Source: Streptomyces mashuensis
Lineage (GTDB): Bacteria; Actinomycetota; Actinomycetes; Streptomycetales; Streptomycetaceae
NCBI RefSeq assembly: GCF_014654785.1
Contig: NZ_BNBD01000014.1
Span: 1-64,000, forward strand
Length of the DNA: 64,000 bases
Direction of reading: 5' to 3'
Below the pieces are notes generated by a model, which searched no databases, had not been told where the DNA came from, and worked only from the letters and a program-made list of their open reading frames with translations. The translations under genes and the position numbers were made by a program. Of the stretch, positions 33,603 through 43,400 are shown in pieces. The number at the start of each line of letters is the position of its first letter. Position 1 is the stretch's first letter.

Positions 33603-34614
33603 GGACTTCCTCCCCAGCGGGCGCGAGCGCGACCGTGGCACGGGCCGCGCGGGGGTTGCGCACCAGTGGCGCCCAACGGCCGGGATTGTGCCGGTACCAG
33701 TCGACGGTCTCGGCGAGACCTTCCTCGAAGTCGTGCTCCGGCCGGTAGCCGAGGCCGGCGACCTTGTCCCACGTCATGGCGTACCGGATGTCGTTCGACC
33801 GCCGGTCGGGCACGTAGACGACCGCGTCCCGGCCGGCGCCGCACAGGCGCAGCAGGTGGTCGGTCAGCTCGTTGTTCGTGCAGTCGGTGCCGCCGCCGAG
33901 GTTGTAGACCTCGCCGGGCACACCGCAGTGCAAGACGAGTTCGATGCCGGCGCAGTTGTCCTCGACGTGCAGCCAGTTCCGCACGTGCTGACCCTGGCCG
34001 TGGAGGGTGACCTGGTGGCCGCGCAGGAGCCGGGTGGCGAACAGGGGAATGATCTTCTCGGGGTGCTGGTAGGGGCCGTAGTTGTTCGAGCTGCGGGTGA
34101 CGCACACCGGGACGCCGTAGGTGTGGAAGTAGCTCAGCGCCACGAGGTCGCCGGCGGCCTTCGACGCGGCGTAGGGGACCGTCGGGAGCAAGGGGTCGGC
34201 CTCGGTGGCGGAGCCTTCCGGCAGCGGGCCGTAGACCTCGTCCGTCGAGACGTGCACGAACTTGCTGACACCGTGCCGCATCGCCGCGTCCGCCAGGGTC
34301 TGGGTGCCGAGCACGTTCGTCGACAGGAAGGCGCCGGCAGCGAAGAACGAGCGGTCGACGTGCGACTCGGCGGCAAAGTGGACGACCGCCGTGTGCTCCC
34401 CCACGAGCGTGTCGACCAGGGCGGCGTCGAGGACGTTGCCGTGGACGAACGTCAGCTTCGGGCTGAGGAACGCCTCGCCGAGGTTCTCGATGTGCCCCGC
34501 GTACGTGAGGGCGTCCAGGACGGTCACCCCGGCGACGTCATCGCCTCGCAGGAGGCGTTTGACGAAGTGCGAGCCGATGAACCCGGCTCCACCCGTGACG
34601 AGCACTTTGTCCAT
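33592..34614 (-). CDS. dTDP-glucose 4,6-dehydratase-like enzyme
   Basis: A 340-aa extended SDR. TGGAGFIGSHFV is at residues 7-18, the dehydratase signature HVSTDEVYGPLPEG near 122, YAASKAAGD with catalytic Tyr/Lys near 147, and RSSNNYGPYQHPEKIIPL near 170. It converts an NDP-hexose to its 4-keto-6-deoxy form, using bound NAD. It is the first gene of the coupled operon with ATP-grasp, DegT and LMW phosphatase. GGAGG precedes the ATG. No thymidylyltransferase or other deoxysugar genes are visible nearby. Confidence 0.93.
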   Translation of the reverse strand: MDKVLVTGGAGFIGSHFVKRLLRGDDVAGVTVLDALTYAGHIENLGEAFLSPKLTFVHGNVLDAALVDTLVGEHTAVVHFAAESHVDRSFFAAGAFLSTNVLGTQTLADAAMRHGVSKFVHVSTDEVYGPLPEGSATEADPLLPTVPYAASKAAGDLVALSYFHTYGVPVCVTRSSNNYGPYQHPEKIIPLFATRLLRGHQVTLHGQGQHVRNWLHVEDNCAGIELVLHCGVPGEVYNLGGGTDCTNNELTDHLLRLCGAGRDAVVYVPDRRSNDIRYAMTWDKVAGLGYRPEHDFEEGLAETVDWYRHNPGRWAPLVRNPRAARATVALAPAGEEVHAQ

Positions 34615-34818
34615 GGATACCTCCAAGGAGATGTGAGCAGTGGGTCGGTTGCGTACCACCCGAGCGCGAGAGCCCCCATGTCCACCCCGGCGGTCGCTGT
34701 GGCCCCCGTGGATCGGCGCCGCTGCCGGCGAAGAGTGAGGCGGCACGGCCGGGGGGGGGACGGGTCACAGAGCAGCCGGCGCCCCGTCGGTCAGCCGGGC
34801 GTGCTTGCGATTACAGCT

Positions 34819-34853
34819 CAACTGTTGGCGTCGGAACATCAGTTGGATGTAGT
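34819..34853 (+). promoter_or_regulatory. Operator/promoter candidate upstream of the XRE gene
   Basis: CAACTG (34819-34824) and CAGTTG (34840-34845) form an inverted repeat. Overlapping it, TTGGCG (34825-34830) and TGTAGT (34848-34853) are spaced 17 nt apart and could be -35 and -10 boxes for the plus-strand regulator. The rest of the 296-bp divergent region (34615-34910) shows no gene. Confidence 0.35.
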
Positions 34854-34910
34854 CCTGGTGTAGTCCCGACTAAGTTCGGCGCTAGGCTTCCGACCCGGCC
34901 GGCTGTTGGG

Positions 34911-36233
34911 ATGGCAAGCGTGGACAAACAGATCCGGCACCCGCTGGCGTATGCCCGGCTCCTGCGCTGCTGGACGCAGCCCGGCCTGGCCCGAAGGATC
35001 CGGCAAGCCGCTGCACGGCGAGGGCTGCGGTCGGGCGTGGACCGCCAACGGGTGTGGAAGTGGGAGACCGGCCGAGCTTTGCCGGATGAGGAATCCCAGC
35101 TGCTCCTGGCGGACGTATTCGCCGTGTCGCCCGATGCCGTCCGGGCCCTGGGCTGGCCGTACTGGCTTCCCGGCCGGGACGCCGTGCTGGAACTCGGCCC
35201 GGATTCCGCTGTACATGCTCTTCGAGAGGCCTTGAGTCAGTTGATCGATCGTCGATCCTTCGTCGCCTTCACCCCAGCCGCCCTCACCGGGCTTGCCCTC
35301 CAATGGGCCGAACGTGACCCGCACTCGCCACTGACCCAACTGCGGGGCGATCACGTGGACGCCGGAATCGTCGAAGGGCTGGAGCGCCACGGAGCCTGGC
35401 TGAACAGCCTGCCGACCGAACAGCGCCAGCACCTCGGCCCACTCCTCACCGGACATCTGGACACCATTACAGGGCTGATCGATCAGGGCCGATACACGGC
35501 CGCAGTCGGCAAACGCCTCCACACCCTGGCCGCGACCACGGCTCAGACCGCCGCCTGGCACCGCTTCGACCACGGCCGGCACGCAGCCGCCTCCCATCTG
35601 TGGCACGGCGCCCTGCACAGCGCACACGCCGCAGGGGACCACGACCTCGGAGCCGGGATCCTCTCCGACCTCGCCTACCAGCAGACCTGGCTCCACGACC
35701 CACGCACGGCCGTGCAGATCCTCGAACACGCCATCGCACGTGCAGAACACCCGACCGCCCAGTCGCTGCTCCAACTCCGCAAAGCCCGCGCCCACGCCGC
35801 CCTGGGCGAAGAACTCGCCTGCACCCGCGCCCTCGGCGCAGCCGAGAAGTTCTTCGACTCCGCCACAGGCACTCCGCCGCCCACGTGGTGCTCATGGCAC
35901 GCGACAACAGATATTGCCGTTGATACCGGCCGATGCCTCCTCGACCTCGGACACCACCGCAGGGCCCGGCAACTCATCGACGAAGGCACCAGCATGCTGC
36001 CCGAAGCCAGGCTCAAGACGCGCGCAGTGTTCCTCACCTACGAGGCCGAGAGCCTCATCGCCTCGGGCTCCATCGACCAAGCCGCCGCTACCGCGCACCA
36101 GGCACTCACCATGGCCCGGCGCATCGGAGCACCCCGCTGCATCAGCCTGATCCAGGACCTCATGCCCTCCTTCACCGGGAAAAGGACGGTCGAGGGAGTG
36201 CCGGAGCTGTTGGAACTCGTACGAGCGAGCTGA
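34911..36233 (+). CDS. XRE/TPR-type transcriptional regulator
   Basis: A 440-aa regulator. The N-terminal 20-85 has a helix-turn-helix (LARRIRQAAARRGLRSGVDR and RVWKWETGRALPDE). The rest is a solenoid of TPR-like helices: HLWHGALHSAHAAGDHDLG, YQQTWLHDPRTAVQILEHAI, TAHQALTMARRIGAPRC. It is divergent from the dehydratase operon and likely controls it, possibly in response to a peptide or metabolite. The GTG at 34920 is an alternative start to ATG 34911. Confidence 0.82.
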   Translation: MASVDKQIRHPLAYARLLRCWTQPGLARRIRQAAARRGLRSGVDRQRVWKWETGRALPDEESQLLLADVFAVSPDAVRALGWPYWLPGRDAVLELGPDSAVHALREALSQLIDRRSFVAFTPAALTGLALQWAERDPHSPLTQLRGDHVDAGIVEGLERHGAWLNSLPTEQRQHLGPLLTGHLDTITGLIDQGRYTAAVGKRLHTLAATTAQTAAWHRFDHGRHAAASHLWHGALHSAHAAGDHDLGAGILSDLAYQQTWLHDPRTAVQILEHAIARAEHPTAQSLLQLRKARAHAALGEELACTRALGAAEKFFDSATGTPPPTWCSWHATTDIAVDTGRCLLDLGHHRRARQLIDEGTSMLPEARLKTRAVFLTYEAESLIASGSIDQAAATAHQALTMARRIGAPRCISLIQDLMPSFTGKRTVEGVPELLELVRAS

Positions 36234-36340
36234 TGGGTAGCCTGCCGGATAGTGCTCGAGAGCGGCCTCGGCCTCCCGCCAGCAGCAGAGGGGGATAACC
36301 GGGCGGCCCGGTGAACTCATGCGCGAGCCACCACAGCTAC

Positions 36341-36796
36341 TCAATCCAGATCCGCCGGCTCCTCCCGCGGTGGCCCGGCGGCGGGCGCGTCCGGCTCGTC
36401 CGGCGGTTCGTCGCGGTGGACGTACTGGAACGCCAGGCCCAGCACACCGGCGACGAGTACGCCGAGGCCGGTGAGGAAGAGCCAGAGGCCGAAGACGACG
36501 CCCAGGGCGGTGAGGGCGGCGCCCAGGGCGGTCAGGGCCGGGTAGGCGCTGTGCGGTGGGAAGAAGTCGAACGGGCCGGCGCGGTCGGCCACCAGGCCGT
36601 CCTTGCGGTCCTCCGGGCGGGGGCCCCGGCGGCGGTGGTTCGCTGCGCAGAAGAACGAGATGAGCGAGGCCATCACGAAGGACACCGTCAGCGCGGCCGT
36701 CCCCGCCGGTTCGCGGCCCGACCAGGCCAGGTAGCCGGCGCCGGTGCCCAGGAAGAACAGGGCGACGCCGGCGAACAGCAGGGATTCCGCCTTCAT
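36341..36796 (-). CDS. ctaF: Cytochrome c oxidase subunit IV (CtaF-type)
   Basis: A 151-aa actinobacterial aa3-oxidase subunit IV. It has four membrane segments: LLFAGVALFFLGTGAGYLAW, AALTVSFVMASLISFFCA, YPALTALGAALTALGVVFGL and LFLTGLGVLVAGVLGLAF. The C-terminus is acidic and Pro-rich. Its ATG overlaps the CtaD stop (ATGA), so the two are translated together. No subunit II, III or Qcr genes are adjacent, as would be expected for the main copy. Confidence 0.9.
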   Translation of the reverse strand: MKAESLLFAGVALFFLGTGAGYLAWSGREPAGTAALTVSFVMASLISFFCAANHRRRGPRPEDRKDGLVADRAGPFDFFPPHSAYPALTALGAALTALGVVFGLWLFLTGLGVLVAGVLGLAFQYVHRDEPPDEPDAPAAGPPREEPADLD

Positions 36797-38529
36797 CCGC
36801 GGGGCCCCTCGTGCGGGTCGGGTGTCGGCGCGGCACCGGCGTGCTCCGGGGCGAGGGCCGCGGCCTCGGGGTGGTGCAGGTCGAAGGCCGGGGAGTCGGA
36901 GCGGACCTGCGGCAGCGCCACGAAGTTGTGGCGCGGCGGCGGGCAGGACGTGGCCCACTCCAGGGACCGGCCGAAGCCCCACGGGTCGTCGGTGCGCACC
37001 TTCGGCGCGTGGCGGGCGGTGTGCCACACGTTGTACAGGAACGGCAGGGTGGACAGCCCCAGCAGGAACGAGCCGATGCTGGAGACGGTGTTGAGGAGGG
37101 TGAAGCCGTCGGCCGCCAGGTAGTCGGCGTACCGCCGCGGCATGCCGCTCTCGCCCAGCCAGTGCTGCACCAGGAAGGTGATCTGGAAGCCGGTGAAGAG
37201 CGTGAAGAAGTGGATGCGGCCGAGGCGTTCGTCGAGCATGCGGCCGGTCCACTTGGGCCACCAGAAGTAGAAGCCGCCGAACATGGCGAAGACGACGGTG
37301 CCGAAGAGCACGTAGTGCAGGTGGGCGACGACGAAGTAGGTGTCGGTGACGTGGAAGTCGAGCGGCGGCGAGGCGATGAGGACGCCGCTGAGGCCGCCGA
37401 GCAGGAAGGTGACGAGGAAGCCGGTGGCCCACAGCATCGGGGTTTCGAAGGACAGCGAGCCCTTCCACATGGTGCCGATCCAGTTGAAGAACTTCACGCC
37501 CGTCGGCACGGCGATGAGGAAGGACATGAGGGAGAAGAAGGGCAGCAGCACGGCGCCGGTGGCGAACATGTGGTGGGCCCAGACGACGGCGGAGAGCATG
37601 GTGATGGCGATGGTGGCGCCGACCATGCCGACGTAGCCGAAGAGGGGCTTGCGGGCGAAGACCGGCACGATCTCGGTGATCACGCCGAAGAACGGCAGGG
37701 CGACGATGTAGACCTCGGGGTGGCCGAAGAACCAGAACAGGTGCTGCCAGAGCACGGCGCCGCCGTTGGCCGCGTCGAAGACGTGCGCGCCGAACTTGCG
37801 GTCGGCCTCCAGGGCCAGCAGCGTCGCGGTGAGGACGGGGAAGGCGAGCAGGGCCAGGATCGAGGTGAAGAGGATGTTCCAGGTGAAGACGGGCATCCGG
37901 AACATCGTCATGCCGGGGGCGCGCAGGGTGACGATGGTGGCGATGAAGTTCACCGAGCCCAGCGTGGTGCTCAGCCCCGCCACCACCAGCCCCATCGCCC
38001 ACAGGTCGCCGCCGGCGCCGGGGGTGTGCACGGCGTCGTTGAGCGGGGCGTAGGCGAACCAGCCGAAGGAGGCGGCGCCCTCCGGCACGAGGAAGCCGGA
38101 GACCACGATGAGGCCGCCGAAGAGGAACAGCCAGTACGTGAGGGCGTTGAGGCGGGGGAAGGCGACGTCCGGGGCGCCGATCTGGAGCGGCATGACGGCG
38201 TTGGCGAACCCGGCGAACATCGGGGTCGCGAACAGCAGCATCATGATCGTGCCGTGGATGGTGACCAGCTGGTTGTACTGGCCGGTGGTGACCAGCTGGA
38301 GGCCGGGGCGGGCCAGTTCGGCGCGCATCACCATGGCCATGAGGCCGGCGAGCAGGAAGAAGCCGAAGGCGGTCACCAGGTAGAGGTTGCCGATGACTTT
38401 GTGGTCGGTGGTGGTGAGCCAGCCCAGGAGCCGGTCGCCCGCCCGTACCCGGCGCCCGGTCTCCTCCGCGGTCGCGCTCCGGCTGTCCGTCGCCACCTCC
38501 GCCCTGTAACCGGCGGCGGGGCGGCGCAA
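36793..38529 (-). CDS. ctaD: Cytochrome c oxidase subunit I
   Basis: A 578-aa haem-copper oxidase core subunit, reducing O2 to water and pumping protons. The catalytic features are present: FWFFGHPEVYIVALPFFG (Cu-B His and Tyr), WAHHMFATG (Cu-B histidines), and HVTDTYFVVAHLHYVLFG (haem histidines). About twelve membrane spans are predicted. It is coupled to ctaF. The annotated start is TTG; the GTG at VATDSRSATAEETG (12 codons in) is possible. Being detached from ctaC and ctaE, this is probably a secondary copy. Confidence 0.93.
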   Translation of the reverse strand: MRRPAAGYRAEVATDSRSATAEETGRRVRAGDRLLGWLTTTDHKVIGNLYLVTAFGFFLLAGLMAMVMRAELARPGLQLVTTGQYNQLVTIHGTIMMLLFATPMFAGFANAVMPLQIGAPDVAFPRLNALTYWLFLFGGLIVVSGFLVPEGAASFGWFAYAPLNDAVHTPGAGGDLWAMGLVVAGLSTTLGSVNFIATIVTLRAPGMTMFRMPVFTWNILFTSILALLAFPVLTATLLALEADRKFGAHVFDAANGGAVLWQHLFWFFGHPEVYIVALPFFGVITEIVPVFARKPLFGYVGMVGATIAITMLSAVVWAHHMFATGAVLLPFFSLMSFLIAVPTGVKFFNWIGTMWKGSLSFETPMLWATGFLVTFLLGGLSGVLIASPPLDFHVTDTYFVVAHLHYVLFGTVVFAMFGGFYFWWPKWTGRMLDERLGRIHFFTLFTGFQITFLVQHWLGESGMPRRYADYLAADGFTLLNTVSSIGSFLLGLSTLPFLYNVWHTARHAPKVRTDDPWGFGRSLEWATSCPPPRHNFVALPQVRSDSPAFDLHHPEAAALAPEHAGAAPTPDPHEGPRG

Positions 38530-38662
38530 ACCGGCCCTGCGCCATTCGGCGGGCCCACCGGCGGGGCCGCGCGGCCGGAGCGGCTCGCCGGGTGAGGATC
38601 GGGCCGGTGGCCGGCAGGCCGCCGCGTCCGTCCGGGATCACCTCGACTGTCAGGAGGTCGCC

Positions 38663-40402
38663 GTGCGCATCCTGCTCATCGCCGGCGCGTTCAACAGCCT
38701 CACGCAGCGCGTCTTCGCCGAACTCGGGGACCACGGGCACGACGTCCTCGTGGCCCTTGCCGAGGGCGAGGAGGAGCTGTGCGGCGCGGTGCGTCGCCAC
38801 GACCCCGACCTGGTGGTCGCGCCCGTGCTGCGGGCGGCGCTGCCCCGGGAGGTCTTCTCCCGCCACACCTGCCTGGTCGTGCTGCCGGGCCCGCCCGGCG
38901 AGCGGGGCCCGTCGGCGCTGGACCGGGCCGTGCAGGAGGGGCTGCCCGTCTGGGGCGTGACGGTGGTGCAGGCGGAGACGGAGCCGGACGCCGGCCCGGT
39001 GTGGGCGTCGGAGGAGTTCGCGCTGCCGGCCGGCGTGCCCAAGGGCGACGTGTACCGGGGCGAGCTCGCCGACGCCGCCGTGACGGCCGTGCTGCGGGCG
39101 GTGGACCGGTTCGCCTCGGGCGGCTGGAGCCCCCGGCCGTGGCCGGGCCCGGGTCTGCGCACCCGCCCGTACCTGCCGCAGAGCGCCCGGCGCATCGACT
39201 GGGAGCAGCAGGGCACTGCCGAGGTGCTGCGGCGGCTGCACGCGGCGGACTCGCAGCCGGGGGTGCGGGACGAGCTGCTGGGCGAGGAGTGGTTCCTGTA
39301 CGGCGGGCACGGCGAGGACCGGTTGCGCGGCCGGCCGGGCCGGGTGCTGGCCACCCGGGCGGGGGCGATCTGCCGGGCCACGGCGGACGGCGCGGTGTGG
39401 ATCCCGCAGCTGCGGCGGCGCACCTCCCCGGACGGCCTGCCGGCGGTGAAGCTGCCGGCGGTGGCGGCGCTGGGCGAGCTGCTGCCGGACGTGCCCGACG
39501 TGCCGGTGCCGCTGGAGCTGCCGGCGCACCGGCGGACGTGGAGCGACATCCGGTACGCGGAGGAGGGCGAGGTGGGCTTCGTACGGTTCCGCTTCCCCGG
39601 CGGGGCGATGAGCACGGTGCAGTGCCGGCGGCTGCTGGCGGCCTGGCGGTTCGCCCGGTCCCGGCCCACGTCGGTGATCGTGCTGGGCGGCGAGCGGGAC
39701 TTCTTCGGCACCGGTCTGCACCTGAACGTCATCGAGGCGTCGCCGGACCCGGCGCGGGAGTCGTGGGCCAACACGGGTGCGCTGGCGGACCTGGTGGAGG
39801 CGGTGCTCACGACGACCGACCGGTGTGTGGTGGCGGCGCTCGCGGGCAACGCGGCGGCGGGCGGCGCGATGCTGGCGCTGGCGGCCGACGAGGTGTGGTG
39901 CCGTTCGGGGGCGGTGCTCAGCCCGCACTACCGGACGCTGGGGCTGTACGGGGCGGAGTTCTGGACGTACACGCTGCCCCGGCGGGTGGGCGCGGAGGGC
40001 GCGGCGGCGCTGATGGCGGAGGCGGCGCCGGTCAGCGCGGCGCGGGCCCGGGAGCTGGGTCTGGCGGACCGGGTGGTGGCGGTGCCGCCGGCGGAGTTCG
40101 CGCCGGCCGTGGCACGGATGGCGGCGGAGCTGGTGGAGTCGGGCGAGGCGCAGGCGCGGATCGGGGAGAAGCGGGCCGCGCGGGAGCGGGAGGAGTCCGG
40201 CGGGCCGCTGGCGGCCTGCCGGGAGCGGGAGATGGAGCGAATGCGGCAGGCGTTCTTCAGCCCGGAGGCGCCGTACCACGCGCTGCGGTCGGCGTTCGTC
40301 CGCAAGCAGCCCACCGCGGCGACGGCGGCCCTGCTGGAGCAGCTGTCGAGGGTGCGCACCCAGCGCGCGCCGGCGACGCGCCAGGAGCCGTGTCAGATCT
40401 GA
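38663..40402 (+). CDS. hoxX: HoxX-like hydrogenase maturation protein
   Basis: A 579-aa two-part protein. Residues 1-270 resemble a formyltransferase (VRILLIAGAFNSLTQRVFAE, GERGPSALDRA, WGVTVVQAETEPDAGP), and 320-550 an enoyl-CoA hydratase domain (GLHLNVIEASPDPARESWAN, NAAAGGAMLALAADEVW, LSPHYRTLGLYGAEFW). HoxX makes the CO ligand of NiFe hydrogenases from a formyl donor under air. The usual catalytic His before Pro-Gly (VHPG) reads VLPG here. No hydrogenase genes are in the window. GGAGG precedes the GTG start. Confidence 0.88.
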   Translation: MRILLIAGAFNSLTQRVFAELGDHGHDVLVALAEGEEELCGAVRRHDPDLVVAPVLRAALPREVFSRHTCLVVLPGPPGERGPSALDRAVQEGLPVWGVTVVQAETEPDAGPVWASEEFALPAGVPKGDVYRGELADAAVTAVLRAVDRFASGGWSPRPWPGPGLRTRPYLPQSARRIDWEQQGTAEVLRRLHAADSQPGVRDELLGEEWFLYGGHGEDRLRGRPGRVLATRAGAICRATADGAVWIPQLRRRTSPDGLPAVKLPAVAALGELLPDVPDVPVPLELPAHRRTWSDIRYAEEGEVGFVRFRFPGGAMSTVQCRRLLAAWRFARSRPTSVIVLGGERDFFGTGLHLNVIEASPDPARESWANTGALADLVEAVLTTTDRCVVAALAGNAAAGGAMLALAADEVWCRSGAVLSPHYRTLGLYGAEFWTYTLPRRVGAEGAAALMAEAAPVSAARARELGLADRVVAVPPAEFAPAVARMAAELVESGEAQARIGEKRAAREREESGGPLAACREREMERMRQAFFSPEAPYHALRSAFVRKQPTAATAALLEQLSRVRTQRAPATRQEPCQI

Positions 40403-40462
40403 GCGTGGGCCGTGGGGTGCGGACACGGCCGCTCAGGCGGCGAGGGGGGCGCCGCCCGTGCG

Positions 40463-43400
40463 TCACAGGTCGGCCTCCAGGGGGAGGCGGCGGACGCCCG
40501 GGAGGTGGTCGTCGAGCTCGCCCGGCTCGAACCGGCACATGCCGATGACGTGCCAGAACTCGCCGGCCATGTCACCGTCGTACTTGTAGCCGCCGGAGGG
40601 CGCGAGGGCGGCCCAGCCGCCGGGGACGCCGATCAGGGTGGCGCGGGCGGTGGGCGGGCCCTGCGGCGGGACGGTCCACAGGCGGACGGTGCCGTCCTCG
40701 GCGCCGCTGGCCAGGAGGGTGCCGTCCGGGCTGAAGGCCAGGGCCAGGACGCGGCCGCGGTGGCCGGTGAGGCAGGCCGTCTCGCGGCCGGTGAGCGGGT
40801 CCCACAGCCGGACCGTGCGGTCGTCGCCGGCGGTGGCGAGCAGGGGGCGGTGCGGGTGGGCGGCGGCGGTCCAGAGCCGGCCGGTGTGGCCGCGCAGCCG
40901 CCGGTACGGGCGGCCGTCGCGCCACACGACGGCCTGCCCGTCCCAGGAGGCGCTGGCGAGCCACGCGTCGTCGGGGCCGTGCACCACGGCGTAGACGCGG
41001 TCGGTGTGGCCGGACAGTTCGGCGGCCGGCCGGAAGCCGCCGAGGTCCCAGATCCGGACGTACGAGTCGTCGCAGCCGGTGGCGAGGCCCGAGCCGTCCG
41101 CGGTGAAGGAGATGGACCGCACCCGGCCGCGGTGCTGGGCCAGCGTGGCGACGTGGGCGCCGGTGCTGCGGTACCACAGGCGGACGGTGTCGTCGTCGTT
41201 GGCGGTGGCCAGGATGCGGCCGTCGGCGCTGAACGCCTCGGCCCACACGTGGTCGGTCTCGGCGTCGATCTCCCGCTGGTAATCGCCGGTGAGGGCGTTC
41301 CACAGGTAGACGTCGCCGTCGCTGCTGGCGGTGGCGAGGACGGGGGCGCCGGGGGTGAACACGGCGGAGACCAGGCGGTCGTTGAGGCCGGTGAGTTCGC
41401 GCACCCGGCGGCCGGTGGCGGGCTCCCAGAGGCGGACGACGCCGTCGTTGCCGCAGGCGGCCAGCTGGGTGCCGGTGTGGTCGAAGGCGAGGCTGACGAC
41501 CTTGCGGCCGTGGCCGCGCAGGATGGTCCGGCCGTGGCCGGTGGAGGTGTCCCACAGCCGGACGGCCCCGTCGTTGCCGGCGGAGACCAGCAGCGGCCCC
41601 GGTTCGGCGGGGCCGGCCGTGCCCCGGGGGCGGAACCGGCAGGCCCAGACGGAGCCCTGGTGGTCGGCCGGCTGCTGGCGCAGCGCGGTCGCGGTCCAGC
41701 CGGTGCCGGCGGGGGTGGTGCGCCACAGCCGGACGGAGCCGTCGCTGCCGGCCGCCGCCAGCATCGTGCCCTCGGGGTCGAACACCACTTGGTAGACGGC
41801 TCCGCCGAGCGGTGCGGGGGCGGCGGCGCGGGTGCCGTCGCGGGGGTTCCACAGCAGGACGTGGCCCTCGGTGTCGCCGCTGGCCAGGAGCGTGCCGCCG
41901 GGGTGGAAGTCGAGGGTGTAGACGCGGCCGGCGTGGCCGGTGAGGGTGTGCCGCAGCCGCTGTCCGGCGACGTCCCAGATGCGGACGGTGCCGTGGTGGT
42001 CCTCGCCGCGGTCGCCGGTGGCCAGCAGCGTGCCGTCCGGGCTGAACGCGGCCCGGTAGACGGCGCCCCGGTGGCCTTCCAGTTCGGCGAGGAGCCGGCC
42101 GGTGCGGGTGTCCCACAGCCGGACGGCCGCGGCGGCGTCACCGGTGGCCAGCAGTGTGCCGTCGGGGTTGAACAGGGCGGTGTAGACGGGGGCGTGGTGG
42201 CCGGTGAGCCGGTGGGAGACGGAGCCGTCGGTGGTGTCCCACAGGGTGACGGTGCCCTCGGCGTCGCCGGTGGCCAGGCGGTTGCCGGTGCGGTCGAGGG
42301 AGACGGGCCAGACGCCGTCGGGGTGGACGTCGAGGCGGTGCCGGCAGCTGCCGGAGACCGGGTCCCACAGGCGTACGGTGCCGTCGGCGCTGCCGGTGGC
42401 GAGGACGTGGCCGCGGAACTTCACCGCGTAGACCCGCTCCTCGTGGCCGTGCAGGGTGCGCAGGGCGGTGCCGGTGGCGGCGTCGCACACGAGGACGCCG
42501 CCGTCCTCGCCGCCGAGGGCGAGGAGTTCGCCGCCGGGGCTGAAGGACACCGGCTCCGGCAGGCGGCCGGTGCGGGTGCCGTAGCCGTACGGGACGCCGA
42601 CGGCGGCGGGCCGGAAGCCGGTCTCGGTGGCGAGGCCGGGTGCGACGGCGGCCAGGCTCAGCTCGGGTGTGTCCAGCGTGGCCGGGTCGGTGACGGCGTT
42701 GACGAGGGCGGCGCGCTGCCAGCTGCCGCCGGAGACGCGGATGCCGCTGAGGTCGGTGCGGATGAGGCGGGCCCGGCGCAGGTCGGCGCCGCGCAGGTCG
42801 GCTCCGCTGAGGTCGGCGCCGTCGAGCCGGGCGCCGCAGAGCCGGGCGTCGCGCAGGACGGCGCGGGAGAAGTCGGCGCCCACCAGTGAGGCGTCGGTGA
42901 GGTCGGCGCCGGTGAGGTCGACGCCGGAGAAGTCGCGGTAGGAGAGGTCCTCGCCGGCGAGCAGGGCGCCGCGCAGGTCGGTATGGGCGGGGACGCGCAG
43001 CCGGCTGAGGACCTTGACGGCGTTGGCGCGGGCGGTGTCGGTGCGGGCGGCGCCGTCGTGGCCGCCGGGGGCGGTGGCGTGGCGGCGGGCGGGGCCGGTG
43101 TCCTCGGCCAGCACCTGGTCGGCCCACTCCTGGCAGGTGCGGTGGTCGGCCAGGTCGCAGAGGAACTCCACCGCGAGCTGGCTGAGCGGCCGGCGGGTGA
43201 GGAGGGAGTCCTCGCCCCGGCCGGCGCCGAGCCGGGCGGCGGCCTCGCGGGCCACGAGCCACTCGACGACGGAGCCGTGGATGAAGCGGAAGAGGCCGTC
43301 GTCGGTGCGGACGAGGAGGCTGCCGGAGCCGACGGCGTGCGCGGCGTGCGGTGCGGACAGGCGGCTCTCGGTGAGCTCGGTGAGGGTTTCGGCGACGTCG

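Noticed and set aside
38663..40402. A hydrogenase gene cluster around HoxX
   Set aside because: The neighbours are cytochrome oxidase and the TIR-NACHT gene; no hydrogenase structural or hyp genes are in the window.
36341..40426. A 1361-codon minus-strand open frame
   Set aside because: Only its end is real (CtaF). The remainder is CtaD and HoxX sequence read in the wrong frame or strand.
41000..42600. Periodic similarity suggesting a repeat array
   Set aside because: The period comes from WD40 codons in the coding frame. Spacing and sequence vary, so it is not a CRISPR array.
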